NCBI RefSeq assembly: GCF_002574545.1
Contig: NZ_NUGT01000014.1
Span: 1-36,249 of the forward strand
DNA: 36,249 nt
Direction: 5' to 3'
Source: Bacillus sp. AFS055030
GTDB taxonomy: Bacteria; Bacillota; Bacilli; Bacillales; Bacillaceae_G
Shown here: piece by piece, positions 25,621 through 32,921 of the stretch
How positions within the stretch are numbered: position 1 is the first letter of the stretch
Layout of the letters: the number at the start of each line of letters is the position of its first letter
The notes under the pieces: model-generated
The model's input: only the letters and a program-made list of their open reading frames with translations
Database searches by the model: none
Told to the model about the DNA's origin: nothing
Program-made: the position numbers and the translations under genes

Positions 25621-27001
25621 ATGAGCGAGCAATTCACAGTAGATAAAGAAAAGAATTTAAAACAAATACTTTCTGCACTTAAAAAAGAAGAAATCATAAG
25701 CATTGTTCTAGACCTAGCACAGGAATATGAAGAAATCGAAAAAGGTTTATTATTTAAGTATTCATCAAATGATGACGTACTATCGAATAGCAAAAAATTA
25801 ATTAAGGAAGGAATATATCAAAAAATCTAAATATCAAGGGTTTATAACATGGAATAATTTAGACGATGCATTACAAGGTGTTTATATGACATTAGATAAA
25901 GCGAGAGAAATGCTTTTAGAAGAAGATCATGATACGGCTATTTCATTATGTTTAATTATTCTTCCAGAAGTTATAAAAATGATGAATTATAGTGATGACT
26001 CTGGAGGCTACATAAATCCCGTTATTTCTAATAGCTTAGACATTATTGATGATGCAGCATACTTTGTAAGCTATTTAGATGAAAAGCAGCAAGAGTCTTT
26101 TTTTATGAAGATTTTAAAAGAGGCAGCTCATTCACGATACGATGATTGGAGTGAATGGAGATATAGTCTATTAGAGAGTTGTATACATTTTTGCAGCATT
26201 GAAAAATTAAGAAAGAAACTTGAGAATAAACTTGAAAAACTATTAAGTGAAATAAAGGGTAATTCTTGGAGTGCAGATTACAATAAAGAAAATATAAAGT
26301 TACTTCAATATCAGATCATTGAACAATATGATGGAAAAGAAGATGCAATGCAGTTCGTCTATAAAAATGTAAAATTAGGTGAATTTAGAGAAAAAGCAAT
26401 TGATTACTTAATTGAAACGAATGATTATCTAGAGGCGCTGAGACTTTGTGAGGAAGGCATTATTGAAGATCAAGAATACCGTGGACAAGTTTTGAAATGG
26501 AAACAATATCAATTGAATATATACGAAAAGCTTGAAGACAAAAATAAACAATGTGAGTTACTCTTAGAATTTATTTATGAAAGCAATTTTGAGTGTTATT
26601 CAAAGTTAAAAATGCTTTGTCAACCAAGTGAATGGCCTAGTGTTTTAGAAGAAATTTTAACTGAATTAGAAAAGCAACGCTATATCCCTATCTATGAACA
26701 AATACTAATTGAGGAAAAAATGAGTAATAAATTGCTTCAATATTGTAAATCTCATATTTCATCAATTAAAAATCTATATCCTTATTTATTAAAAGAATAT
26801 TTAGAAGAGGCAAGAGAAATCTATGCAAAACTTATTGAAGAAGAAGCAGGACAAGCAACTGACCGGAAAATGTATAAAAAAGTTTGTAAAACAATTGTAG
26901 AATTTAATAAAATTTTTGGTAGTCAATACGCTCAAGATATTATTAGCGACTTAAAAGAAAAATACGTTAATAAGCCAGCATTTATTGATGAATTAGGTTA
27001 A
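25621..27001 (+). pseudogene. Helical-repeat protein gene split by a +1 frameshift at an A6 run
   Basis: The first open part (25621-25830, 69 codons, AGGAG upstream) ends just after CAAAAAATCTAA. Removing one A from the run at 25820-25825 joins it to the frame of the second part, which continues through SKYQGFITWNNLDDALQGVY into the ATG at 25886 and on to 27001. The repaired product would be about 459 residues, all helical. From memory it resembles the C-terminal half of Bacillus SWIM zinc-finger proteins, but no SWIM domain is present. The second part has its own AAGGTG (25874-25879) before ATG 25886 and may still yield a 371-residue protein. A true mutation, a sequencing error and slippage-corrected expression are all possible. 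Confidence 0.65.
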
Positions 27002-27020
27002 TTAAAATAAAAGGGTAAAA

Positions 27021-27053
27021 AAGAAGGTCATTCCATCAATTGACCTTCTTTTA
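27021..27053. terminator. Bidirectional terminator
   Basis: AAGAAGGTCA and TGACCTTCTT form a perfect stem flanked by A and T runs, between convergent genes. Confidence 0.85.
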
Positions 27054-27063
27054 ATATATTTCC

Positions 27064-27975
27064 TTATGAAAGTACTAAATCCCATCTTTCCTCAATTAAC
27101 TTTGAGCCAGTCCATTCGAAGTTAGGTTTCTCCTCAGTTAAAGTAAAGTTATATTTTTTATAAAGATAACGTGCGGTCTCTAATGTGCTTACCGTCCATA
27201 AAAATACATTTTCGAATTGATTCTCATTACAGAAGTTGAGGGCTGTTTCGATCAGCTTTTTCCCGATCCCTAATCCTTGGTATTTTTCGTCTAATACAAA
27301 CCATCTAAGCTGTGCTACTGACTCGTTTGATTTTGTAATAGCAATTGATCCGACGATTTCTCCATTTACTTCTGCGACCCAAAGTTCTCCTCCGCTAGGA
27401 TTCAATAAAAATTCGCTTAGACCTTTCATTACATAATATTCAAAAACACGTCCAAATTGGTAGGTTGTACTATAAATTTTTCCATGAATATAAGCGACAT
27501 ATCCAACATCGCCAGGTTTAAATGGTCGTATTGATAGTTCAGTTAAAGATGTCCGATTTAATGAGAAAATCGCTTCAATTGTTTCCATTGATTTTACTAG
27601 CTCTTTTACTTCAGAAGTAGATAGGTTTTGAATCATATTTTCTACTCCAATATTCGCATCATCAACTAATTTATTGTAAATTTCGTTTCCCTTTGCCGTT
27701 AAACGAAGAGAATATTGACGTTTATCTTCAGCTGATTGGATTTTTGAAATGATGTTCTCGTCATCGAAACGCTGAATAATTCGACTTAAATAACCACGAT
27801 CAATGCCAAGCTTTTCGATAATATCTGTAGCAGTACAGCCTTCGTTTTCGTTGATTTCCGTAATGATTCTAGCTTCGGTTAATGGAAAAGGGTGATTATA
27901 GATTTCTTGATCAATTTTTCCCAATACATTAGCATAATGTCTGTTAAATTTGCGTATTTTTTCAACATGATTCAT
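27064..27975 (-). CDS. MarR-family regulator fused to a GNAT acetyltransferase
   Basis: 303-residue fusion. Residues about 1-140 are a MarR winged helix (CTATDIIEKLGIDRGYLSRI is the recognition area; SAEDKRQYSLRLTAKGNEIY is the wing). Residues about 148-303 are a GNAT domain with FVLDEKYQGLGIGKKLIETA as the acetyl-CoA motif and YLYKKYNFT near the end. Such fusions are a known family; they may acetylate a small molecule and sense it. AAGGTG precedes the ATG. A 17-bp palindrome overlaps the gene's own -35, indicating autoregulation. It diverges from the TerC-family gene, which the same operator could influence. Confidence 0.9.
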   Translation of the reverse strand: MNHVEKIRKFNRHYANVLGKIDQEIYNHPFPLTEARIITEINENEGCTATDIIEKLGIDRGYLSRIIQRFDDENIISKIQSAEDKRQYSLRLTAKGNEIYNKLVDDANIGVENMIQNLSTSEVKELVKSMETIEAIFSLNRTSLTELSIRPFKPGDVGYVAYIHGKIYSTTYQFGRVFEYYVMKGLSEFLLNPSGGELWVAEVNGEIVGSIAITKSNESVAQLRWFVLDEKYQGLGIGKKLIETALNFCNENQFENVFLWTVSTLETARYLYKKYNFTLTEEKPNFEWTGSKLIEERWDLVLS

Positions 27976-28017
27976 ATTTTTATCACCTTCAATATTCTGA
28001 AATTTTAGATTAATAAC

Positions 28018-28046
28018 AATATAAACTAAAAAGTTGACTCAGTCAA
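28018..28046 (-). promoter_or_regulatory. Promoter of the MarR-GNAT gene
   Basis: Read on the minus strand: TTGACT (28046-28041), 17-bp spacer, TATATT (28023-28018). Very good sigma-A match. Confidence 0.7.
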
Positions 28047-28048
28047 CT
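28032..28048. promoter_or_regulatory. MarR-type palindromic operator
   Basis: AGTTGACTCAGTCAACT has perfect 8-bp arms around one central base and overlaps the -35 of the MarR-GNAT promoter. The size and symmetry suit a MarR dimer. Binding by the adjacent gene product is inferred. Confidence 0.6.
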
Positions 28049-28051
28049 AGT

Positions 28052-28119
28052 TTGAGGTGGAAGTAGTGTTAGACTATTCAAAAACTTGGATAAGGAATTT
28101 ATAAAGTAGAGAATATAAT
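28052..28119 (+). promoter_or_regulatory. Promoter candidates for the TerC-family gene
   Basis: TTGAGG (28052-28057), 17 bp, TATTCA (28075-28080) is a moderate match and begins only 4 bp from the MarR operator. A perfect TATAAT at 28114-28119 is a second -10 but has no properly spaced -35. I found no yybP-ykoY (manganese) riboswitch here. Confidence 0.4.
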
Positions 28120-28155
28120 TAAAAAGGTTGAAAGTAAATCAAATAGGAGGAAAAC

Positions 28156-28902
28156 ATGGAACTATCTATGTTATTAGAGTATGGTTGGGTATTAATCATT
28201 CTAATTTTATTAGAGGGTTTATTATCAGCTGATAATGCTTTAGTGCTTGCTGTTATGGCAAAACATTTACCAGAAGAACAACAAAAGAAAGCGATAAATA
28301 TTGGTTTACTTTTAGCTTTTATTTTTAGAATAGGTGCCATCTTTATTATTTCATTTCTTTTTAATGTTTGGCAGGTTCAAGCAATCGGAGCGGCGTATTT
28401 AATTTTCATAGCATTAAAGCATATATTTAAAAAGCATGATGATGAGAAAGAAAAAAAAGGAAAAAGCTTTCGTATGACAGTTGCTCAAATATCATTAGCA
28501 GATATTGCATTTGCGATTGATTCTATTTTAGCAGCAGTAGCACTAGTAATTGATCTACCTAATACAAAAATGGGGAATATAGGTGGCATGGATGGTGCTA
28601 AATTTATCGTCATTGTTATCGGAGCAATTGCAGGTTTAATCGTCATTCGCTTTGCGGCAGGTATTTTTGTTAAATTGCTGACAACCCGTCCAAGTTTAGA
28701 AACAGCAGCTATGCTTTTAGTTGGTTGGGTAGGGGTTAAACTACTAATGCATACTTTGGCACATCCTTCACTACACATTATTTCACATCAATTCGTGGAA
28801 GGACCAATCTGGAATACGATTTTCTGGTCAGTCATGCTATTAATCGCTATAGGTGGTTGGTTTCTCTCTAAAAAGAAAACCACAGATACGAACGTAGAAT
28901 AA
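28156..28902 (+). CDS. TerC-family membrane protein, likely metal exporter
   Basis: 248-residue integral membrane protein with about seven helices. Family signatures are intact: LLEGLLSADNALVLAVMAKHLP (E20, D26) and SLADIAFAIDSILA (D116, D122), acidic residues within helices expected to bind a divalent metal. Bacillus relatives YceF and YkoY are implicated in manganese export and metallation of secreted proteins; that role is a family inference here. GGAGGAAAAC precedes the ATG. Monocistronic, ending at a bidirectional terminator. Confidence 0.88.
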   Translation: MELSMLLEYGWVLIILILLEGLLSADNALVLAVMAKHLPEEQQKKAINIGLLLAFIFRIGAIFIISFLFNVWQVQAIGAAYLIFIALKHIFKKHDDEKEKKGKSFRMTVAQISLADIAFAIDSILAAVALVIDLPNTKMGNIGGMDGAKFIVIVIGAIAGLIVIRFAAGIFVKLLTTRPSLETAAMLLVGWVGVKLLMHTLAHPSLHIISHQFVEGPIWNTIFWSVMLLIAIGGWFLSKKKTTDTNVE

Positions 28903-28905
28903 AGG

Positions 28906-28943
28906 AAAAATCGCTTAGGTTTTAGCGCTAAGCGATTTTTTTA
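28906..28943. terminator. Bidirectional terminator
   Basis: AAATCGCTTAG and CTAAGCGATTT form an 11-bp stem with A and T runs on either side, between the convergent TerC and FusB-like genes. Confidence 0.85.
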
Positions 28944-28949
28944 TTTTCA

Positions 28950-29585
28950 CTATTTAACTAACATAATAAAATCATGCAGTTTATCAAGCGACATAATATT
29001 TTGATTGCATATTTGGCTATCCTTGCAAATGTAATTTCCTCTTTGTGTAAAAGTACCTTCAATTCTTCCTTTTGTTTTTGTCATGAATAATCCTAAGTCA
29101 CTGTATTTATTACATATTGTGCAGTTGCCTCTTTTTTTCATAGGGCTAAAAGTACCTTGTAATCCTATTAGTTTGTCATTTAAATATGTGACAATAAACT
29201 TTGAATTAGAGCCTAAGTCATCCCATCCAATATATGTTGTCTCAACTAAGTCAATAGTTTGTAATAAGGGAAGCTTTAATTTTTTTGCTTTAGGAAATAG
29301 CTTTTTGATCGATTGTTCTGATACTTCTTTAAAAGGAATTACATAAGACTTTAGTCGGTTTAGTAAAGCATCTGCTTGATCAGAATTTTTAATTGTGCTA
29401 ATTGGACTGAAGAGTAAAAGTTGATCTTCAGTTAGCTCAGGAAATAAACTTAGTATTTTATCATTAACTAATGAATGTAAAGCATTTAAAACAGTTTTAT
29501 CATTTACCGTAGAATGTCCATTTGTTAAGACTTGAAGTTGATGTTTAATAAAATTATATTGTTCAGTTCTAATAAAAGGTTCCAT
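28950..29585 (-). CDS. FusB/FusC-family EF-G-binding protein
   Basis: 211-residue protein, the usual size for FusB (213). The N-terminal helical domain (about 1-85) is followed by a C-terminal treble-clef zinc domain with four Cys in GNCTICNKYSDL (C155, C158) and YICKDSQICNQN (C187, C193). FusB-type proteins bind elongation factor G and release it from fusidic-acid-stalled ribosomes. Chromosomal homologues are common in Bacillus and may act in ribosome recycling under stress. TAGGAGTG precedes the ATG; a TTGATG-18-TATTAA promoter candidate lies upstream on the same strand. Whether this member gives resistance cannot be told from sequence. Confidence 0.88.
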   Translation of the reverse strand: MEPFIRTEQYNFIKHQLQVLTNGHSTVNDKTVLNALHSLVNDKILSLFPELTEDQLLLFSPISTIKNSDQADALLNRLKSYVIPFKEVSEQSIKKLFPKAKKLKLPLLQTIDLVETTYIGWDDLGSNSKFIVTYLNDKLIGLQGTFSPMKKRGNCTICNKYSDLGLFMTKTKGRIEGTFTQRGNYICKDSQICNQNIMSLDKLHDFIMLVK

Positions 29586-29927
29586 CTATATCACTCCTAA
29601 TTTGAAAGGAAAGTTTGATTTAATACTTAACATCTTTAATTTACATCAAAAAAGTGGATTTATATATGTTGAGTTTATGTAGGAAACAAAGTTGCCATAA
29701 AAAAAGAAGAATTCACTATTGTTTTGTATTGCCTCGTTATTAATGCGACTCGATGAAGATCTATTTTCTCCTTGTTCTAAAAAATGAAGTTTATTTTCAA
29801 AAAAATTTAACAAAGGTGGAATTTAATAACTTATTTTTTTAAGTATACTCTAATTAAAAGTAAAGGTAATCAATAGACAATTGTTACCCCGACATGGACA
29901 AAATTTAATTAAGTAGGTGTAAAAATA
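29586..29927. other. Intergenic region upstream of the FusB-like gene
   Basis: It holds the minus-strand promoter candidate for the FusB-like gene (-35 at 29649-29644, -10 at 29625-29620) and a TATACT (29844-29849) that may serve the small plus-strand gene at 29928. Otherwise AT-rich with nothing recognisable. Confidence 0.35.
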
Positions 29928-30044
29928 TTGTCAAACTTTCCGATAAATACAGTTATTACATTAATTTTAATAATTGCTCTTATAATTGCTTTAAAAAGGA
30001 TAGTTAGCTTTTTCTTAAAAAAAGCTAATAAGCCAAGAAAATAA
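29928..30044 (+). CDS. Small single-span membrane protein (38 residues)
   Basis: TTG start 8 nt after TAGGTG (29914-29919). The product begins MSNFPINTVITLILIIALII, one hydrophobic helix of about 17 residues, then the basic tail KRIVSFFLKKANKPRK. The positive-inside rule puts the C-terminus in the cytosol. It is followed about 75 nt later by a strong terminator, which supports a real transcript. No family recognised; function unknown. Confidence 0.45.
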   Translation: MSNFPINTVITLILIIALIIALKRIVSFFLKKANKPRK

Positions 30045-30121
30045 AGGTGACTTTTACAATTTCTAAATAACTTGATCTGTTTGCCCTATTGTATGGACGT
30101 ATTAAATTTCGACACTCTGAA

Positions 30122-30156
30122 AAAAAACACTGATTATGCGTTAATCAGTGTTTTTT
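30122..30156. terminator. Bidirectional terminator
   Basis: AAACACTGATTA and TAATCAGTGTTT form a perfect 12-bp stem around ATGCGT, with A and T runs at both ends. Confidence 0.88.
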
Positions 30157-30160
30157 ATAT

Positions 30161-30424
30161 TTATTTAGTATAGACAATTTTTTTTATCGTTTCGACTGAG
30201 AGAAAATATTCTTTCGCTAATTGCTCAATTGATTGACCGTTTTTAAATGCTTCTTTAATCGCTTTATTTCGATTATCAATTAGCTTTCTTGTACCTGAAC
30301 GTGAGCCCCATTTTTTGTGACCTTTTTCAGATTTTGGAATATATAGTGTTTCTCCCTGTACGTATTTTTGTATTTCCAATAATAACTTTTCAGGTAAAAT
30401 AGCAGTTGCTTTTATATATGTCAT
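30161..30424 (-). CDS. CD3324-family HTH protein
   Basis: 87-residue protein of the CD3324 (Mor-like) family. It has the family's start, YIKATAILPEKLLLEIQKYV then GETLYIPK, followed by a basic KKWGSRSGTRKLIDNRNK segment and a C-terminal helix-turn-helix (GQSIEQLAKEYFLSVETIKK). It is probably a small DNA-binding regulator; targets unknown. Its ribosome site (AAGGGG, minus strand, complement of 30435-30440) lies in a hairpin (30437-30461) at the end of a highly structured 180-nt leader, so translation is probably regulated. Confidence 0.8.
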   Translation of the reverse strand: MTYIKATAILPEKLLLEIQKYVQGETLYIPKSEKGHKKWGSRSGTRKLIDNRNKAIKEAFKNGQSIEQLAKEYFLSVETIKKIVYTK

Positions 30425-30606
30425 CTTTGATAAGCCCCTTATTTTTATTCAGTAAATAAGGTGCAAAGCCGTTGAATCAGAACTGCTTACTTGGGCGATT
30501 AGTGAAACCTACCCATGCAAAGTATCGCCTTTCTAAATCTAGGCTTTGCATGGGATGCTGATTTATCTGACAAACTAACAGTATTTGTCATAATAGATCA
30601 CCTCCT
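30425..30606 (-). promoter_or_regulatory. Structured 5' leader with uORF, possible pseudoknot and sequestered ribosome site
   Basis: Reading the minus strand 5' to 3'. Arm A CCCATGCAAAG (30554-30544) pairs perfectly with arm C CTTTGCATGGG (30522-30512). Inside that loop, arm B GGCGAT (30529-30524) pairs with arm D ATCGCC (30499-30494) beyond the hairpin, giving an H-type pseudoknot geometry. GCAAAGCC (30549-30542), overlapping arm A, can instead pair with arm E GGCTTTGC (30470-30463). Finally CCTTATTT (30461-30454) pairs with AAATAAGG (30444-30437), burying the CD3324 ribosome site. Mutually exclusive pairings of this kind suggest a riboswitch or translation attenuator. I do not recognise a known class. 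Confidence 0.6.
30499..30591 (-). CDS. Leader peptide uORF (30 codons)
   Basis: ATG at 30591-30589 follows AGGAGGTGAT (30606-30597) by 5 nt, one of the strongest ribosome sites in the window. The product starts MTNTVSLSDKSASHAKPRFR and ends KAILCMGRFH. Its codons span arms A, B and C of the leader structure and its stop touches arm D, so ribosomes translating it would melt the structure. It may be a regulatory uORF rather than a functional protein. No homologue recognised. Confidence 0.5.
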   Translation of the reverse strand: MTNTVSLSDKSASHAKPRFRKAILCMGRFH

Positions 30607-30638
30607 AAAGTAATCGTGAAAACTTTTATTTATTATAA

Positions 30639-30644
30639 ATTATA
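30639..30644 (-). promoter_or_regulatory. -10 candidate for the CD3324 leader
   Basis: TATAAT read on the minus strand (30644-30639), with only a poor -35 at 17 bp. It would start the leader transcript about 25 nt before the uORF ribosome site. Confidence 0.35.
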
Positions 30645-30681
30645 TCTGTTCGGATTGCATTTGTTACTTATAAATAATATG

Positions 30682-30718
30682 AAAAAGGAATAGAGATGAA
30701 TGATTCCTATTCCTTTTC
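30682..30718 (-). terminator. Terminator after the LysR gene
   Basis: AAAAGGAATAG and CTATTCCTTTT form an 11-bp stem just after the LysR stop on the minus strand, with an AT-rich end. Confidence 0.65.
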
Positions 30719-30719
30719 A

Positions 30720-31622
30720 TTATTTATTTAACTGAAATAATATGTGTTTAATAATCTCACTGGCTGAACTTGATAAGCCATGTTCTTGGGAATAAATTGC
30801 CCATACATCCTGATATATGTAATTTGTTTCGTCAGTATAAGTAATCGGTATTACCTTGAGTTCATCATTACGAAATGTTGGGTAGTTTTTTACTGTAAAC
30901 TCATGAATAAAGGAAAAACCAGCACTTTCCTTAACGACGTTTAATAGCAGTCTAGGATTATTTGTAGTTAAGATAACATGATTCGTAATACATTTTGAAA
31001 ACTTTTTTACGATGCTATTTTTTGTATTTTTTAAAATTACTATTTTCTCATTATTTAAATCTGCGGGTGTTACATATTCGTAGTTGAATAATTTAGAATT
31101 TTTTCCAACTACTATCCCTACTCTTGCTCTATTGATTAACTTTTTATCCAATTTTGGATACTTATCTAATTCTTCTTTCTCTATTGGTAGGAAGCCAACA
31201 TCATATCGATCTGGATTAAAACTTTTTAGTAATTGCTCTTGAAGCATTTCCTCAACATCAATTGAGATTTGAGGATTTTCTAAATTAAAGTTTGTCACTG
31301 CTTCTTGAAAAATATCAAAAAATGCTGTTGCTGCAACGATTTTTAACTGCTTTTCTTTTTTTATATTTAAGCTAAAAAGTTCCTCATTCAATTGCTTAAT
31401 ATTTGATAATATATTTATTGCTTTCATTATTACAATATTTCCTTCAGGTGTGGGAGTAGTGCCTACCCTTGAACGATTAAATATTGTTATATTTAATTCT
31501 CTTTCTAGTTGCGAAATAGATTGGCTTATAGCTGATGTAGAGATATATAACTTTTCGGCAGCTTTAGATATTGATTTTTCATTTGCTACATAAACAATAT
31601 ACTCTAATTGTTCGAAATTCAT
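30720..31622 (-). CDS. LysR-family transcriptional regulator
   Basis: 300 residues. The N-terminal winged HTH (2-60) is canonical: NFEQLEYIVYVANEKSISKA, then KLYISTSAISQSISQLEREL. The effector domain (about 90-295) has the periplasmic-binding-protein-like pattern. The ATG follows AGGAGATT. It is transcribed away from a 520-nt AT-rich spacer and diverges from the LuxR-type gene, which might be its target, since LysR proteins often control the divergent neighbour. The effector is unknown. Confidence 0.9.
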   Translation of the reverse strand: MNFEQLEYIVYVANEKSISKAAEKLYISTSAISQSISQLERELNITIFNRSRVGTTPTPEGNIVIMKAINILSNIKQLNEELFSLNIKKEKQLKIVAATAFFDIFQEAVTNFNLENPQISIDVEEMLQEQLLKSFNPDRYDVGFLPIEKEELDKYPKLDKKLINRARVGIVVGKNSKLFNYEYVTPADLNNEKIVILKNTKNSIVKKFSKCITNHVILTTNNPRLLLNVVKESAGFSFIHEFTVKNYPTFRNDELKVIPITYTDETNYIYQDVWAIYSQEHGLSSSASEIIKHILFQLNK

Positions 31623-32157
31623 AGTAATCTCCTAATAATAAAAAATTCTAATACATGTAGTAACTTAAAAACATAAAAACTTAAAAGATAGTGGACATCG
31701 TTGGTTAATTATCATTTCATTAATTTAGAGGCGCTAGTAAAATTATATTGCGGATATATAGTATGAAGGAAATCTTAAGAAAAGGAAACAGTTTAATAAT
31801 ACACCTTTTTCACTGGAAAATCTTGTAATTTTGAAATTTATATTATTAAAATAATTCTTGAATTTTGCCCTGAACCACTTTTTACTTAAAAAAGCAATAA
31901 GTTAAAACGTTGCAATGCTAAATTTTTCCTCGGGAAAATTATAGTAATAAAAAAATATCTGTACCTAAATATCATAATATAAGAGTGTAGGGATTTGAAA
32001 CCTTTATTTTATGATTTAGTTTAAAATTTAATAACATTAATCCTATGTTTAAGAAGTGCTTAACTTTAATTTCAAAAATATTAAATTTATTTAATCAATT
32101 CAAATATGTACAATACAAATGTTGCTATAAAAAATTTGCAAATTGGAGGTGGCAGTA
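31623..32157. promoter_or_regulatory. Long AT-rich divergent spacer between the LysR and LuxR-type genes
   Basis: About 535 bases with no gene I can support. Notable items are TACATGTA near 31655 (short palindrome in front of LysR), the imperfect inverted repeat AATTTTTCCTCGGGAAAATT (31921-31940), and TACAAT (32109-32114), a weak -10 for the LuxR-type gene. The length leaves room for several operators or a long leader. Confidence 0.35.
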
Positions 32158-32844
32158 ATGTTAGCAAAATTAGTTCCAAATCATCCAAGAAATAATAATA
32201 CTGTTATTTTTGTTGAAAATTCGCTTTTTGTGGCGGGTATTCGTACAATATTAGAATTTAATCGAATAAATGCTATTAAAATTAATTTAGAAGATAGCTT
32301 TTCTTTTCAGGAAGTAAGTAATTCAATTCTTATAACTCAAGTTTCAGGAGAAGAAATGGTAAAGTATGCGAGAAGTATTATGTTACATGATGATTCTACG
32401 AAAATTATTACTATTAAAAACTCTTTAGACTTTTATGAAATAGATCGTTTATTGAATGTAGGAGTAAAAGGTATTTGTTTAACAGATGTTGACGAAGCGT
32501 ATTTAGTGAATACTGTTAAGCTAGTGCAGGGTGGACAATTCATGGTAGATAATCGTTTTACAAATGAATTGATAAAAGAATACAAGTTTCTCAAGGATAA
32601 TTCAATCCATTTTATGCCGCCCAATGATTCATATTTAAAAGAGATTCTTACTAATAGAGAATACGAAATACTTCACCTTTTAGTAAAAGGATTTTCGAAT
32701 ATCCAAATTGGTAAGGAATTATTTATTTCAAATAAAACAGTCAAAAATCACGTAGCTAATATTTTAATGAAATTGGACGTTCCAGATCGTTTAAATGCGG
32801 TAATAAAAGTAATTAAAAATAATTGGATTTCAATCAAACAATAG
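32158..32844 (+). CDS. LuxR/NarL-type regulator with degenerate receiver domain
   Basis: 228 residues from the ATG at 32158, which follows GGAGGTG by 6 nt; a TTG at 32143 also opens the frame but precedes the ribosome site. The C-terminal HTH (about 160-225) is canonical: LTNREYEILHLLVKGFSNIQ, IGKELFISNKTVKNHVANIL. The N-terminal half has a receiver-like order (VIFVENSLFVAGIRTILEFN and VGVKGICLTDVDEAYLVNTV), but the acidic pair is replaced (VEN) and no Asp stands where the phospho-acceptor should be (SILITQVSG). Phosphorylation-independent control is therefore likely. No kinase gene is adjacent. Monocistronic. Confidence 0.85.
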   Translation: MLAKLVPNHPRNNNTVIFVENSLFVAGIRTILEFNRINAIKINLEDSFSFQEVSNSILITQVSGEEMVKYARSIMLHDDSTKIITIKNSLDFYEIDRLLNVGVKGICLTDVDEAYLVNTVKLVQGGQFMVDNRFTNELIKEYKFLKDNSIHFMPPNDSYLKEILTNREYEILHLLVKGFSNIQIGKELFISNKTVKNHVANILMKLDVPDRLNAVIKVIKNNWISIKQ

Positions 32845-32859
32845 TTTAATAAAAGTAAA

Positions 32860-32910
32860 AAGAGCACTCTATTTAACATATTACATTACGTGTTAAATAG
32901 AGTGCTTTCA
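32860..32910. terminator. Strong bidirectional terminator
   Basis: AGCACTCTATTTAACA (32863-32878) and TGTTAAATAGAGTGCT (32891-32906) are perfectly complementary over 16 bp, between convergent genes. Confidence 0.88.
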
Positions 32911-32921
32911 TTTTCGAAGTA

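Noticed and set aside
25820-25830. Programmed -1 frameshift at the A6 run
   Set aside because: The -1 frame soon stops; only a +1 shift (one A fewer) joins the two parts, and the run is short for efficient slippage, so mutation or sequencing error is simpler.
28049-28155. yybP-ykoY manganese riboswitch upstream of the TerC-family gene
   Set aside because: The leader is too short and lacks the conserved helices of that class; only promoter elements and the MarR operator are seen.
30425-30606. Cyclic-di-GMP (GEMM) or fluoride riboswitch in the CD3324 leader
   Set aside because: GCAAAGCC and GGCGAT recall parts of those motifs, but the rest of each consensus and its helix order are absent.
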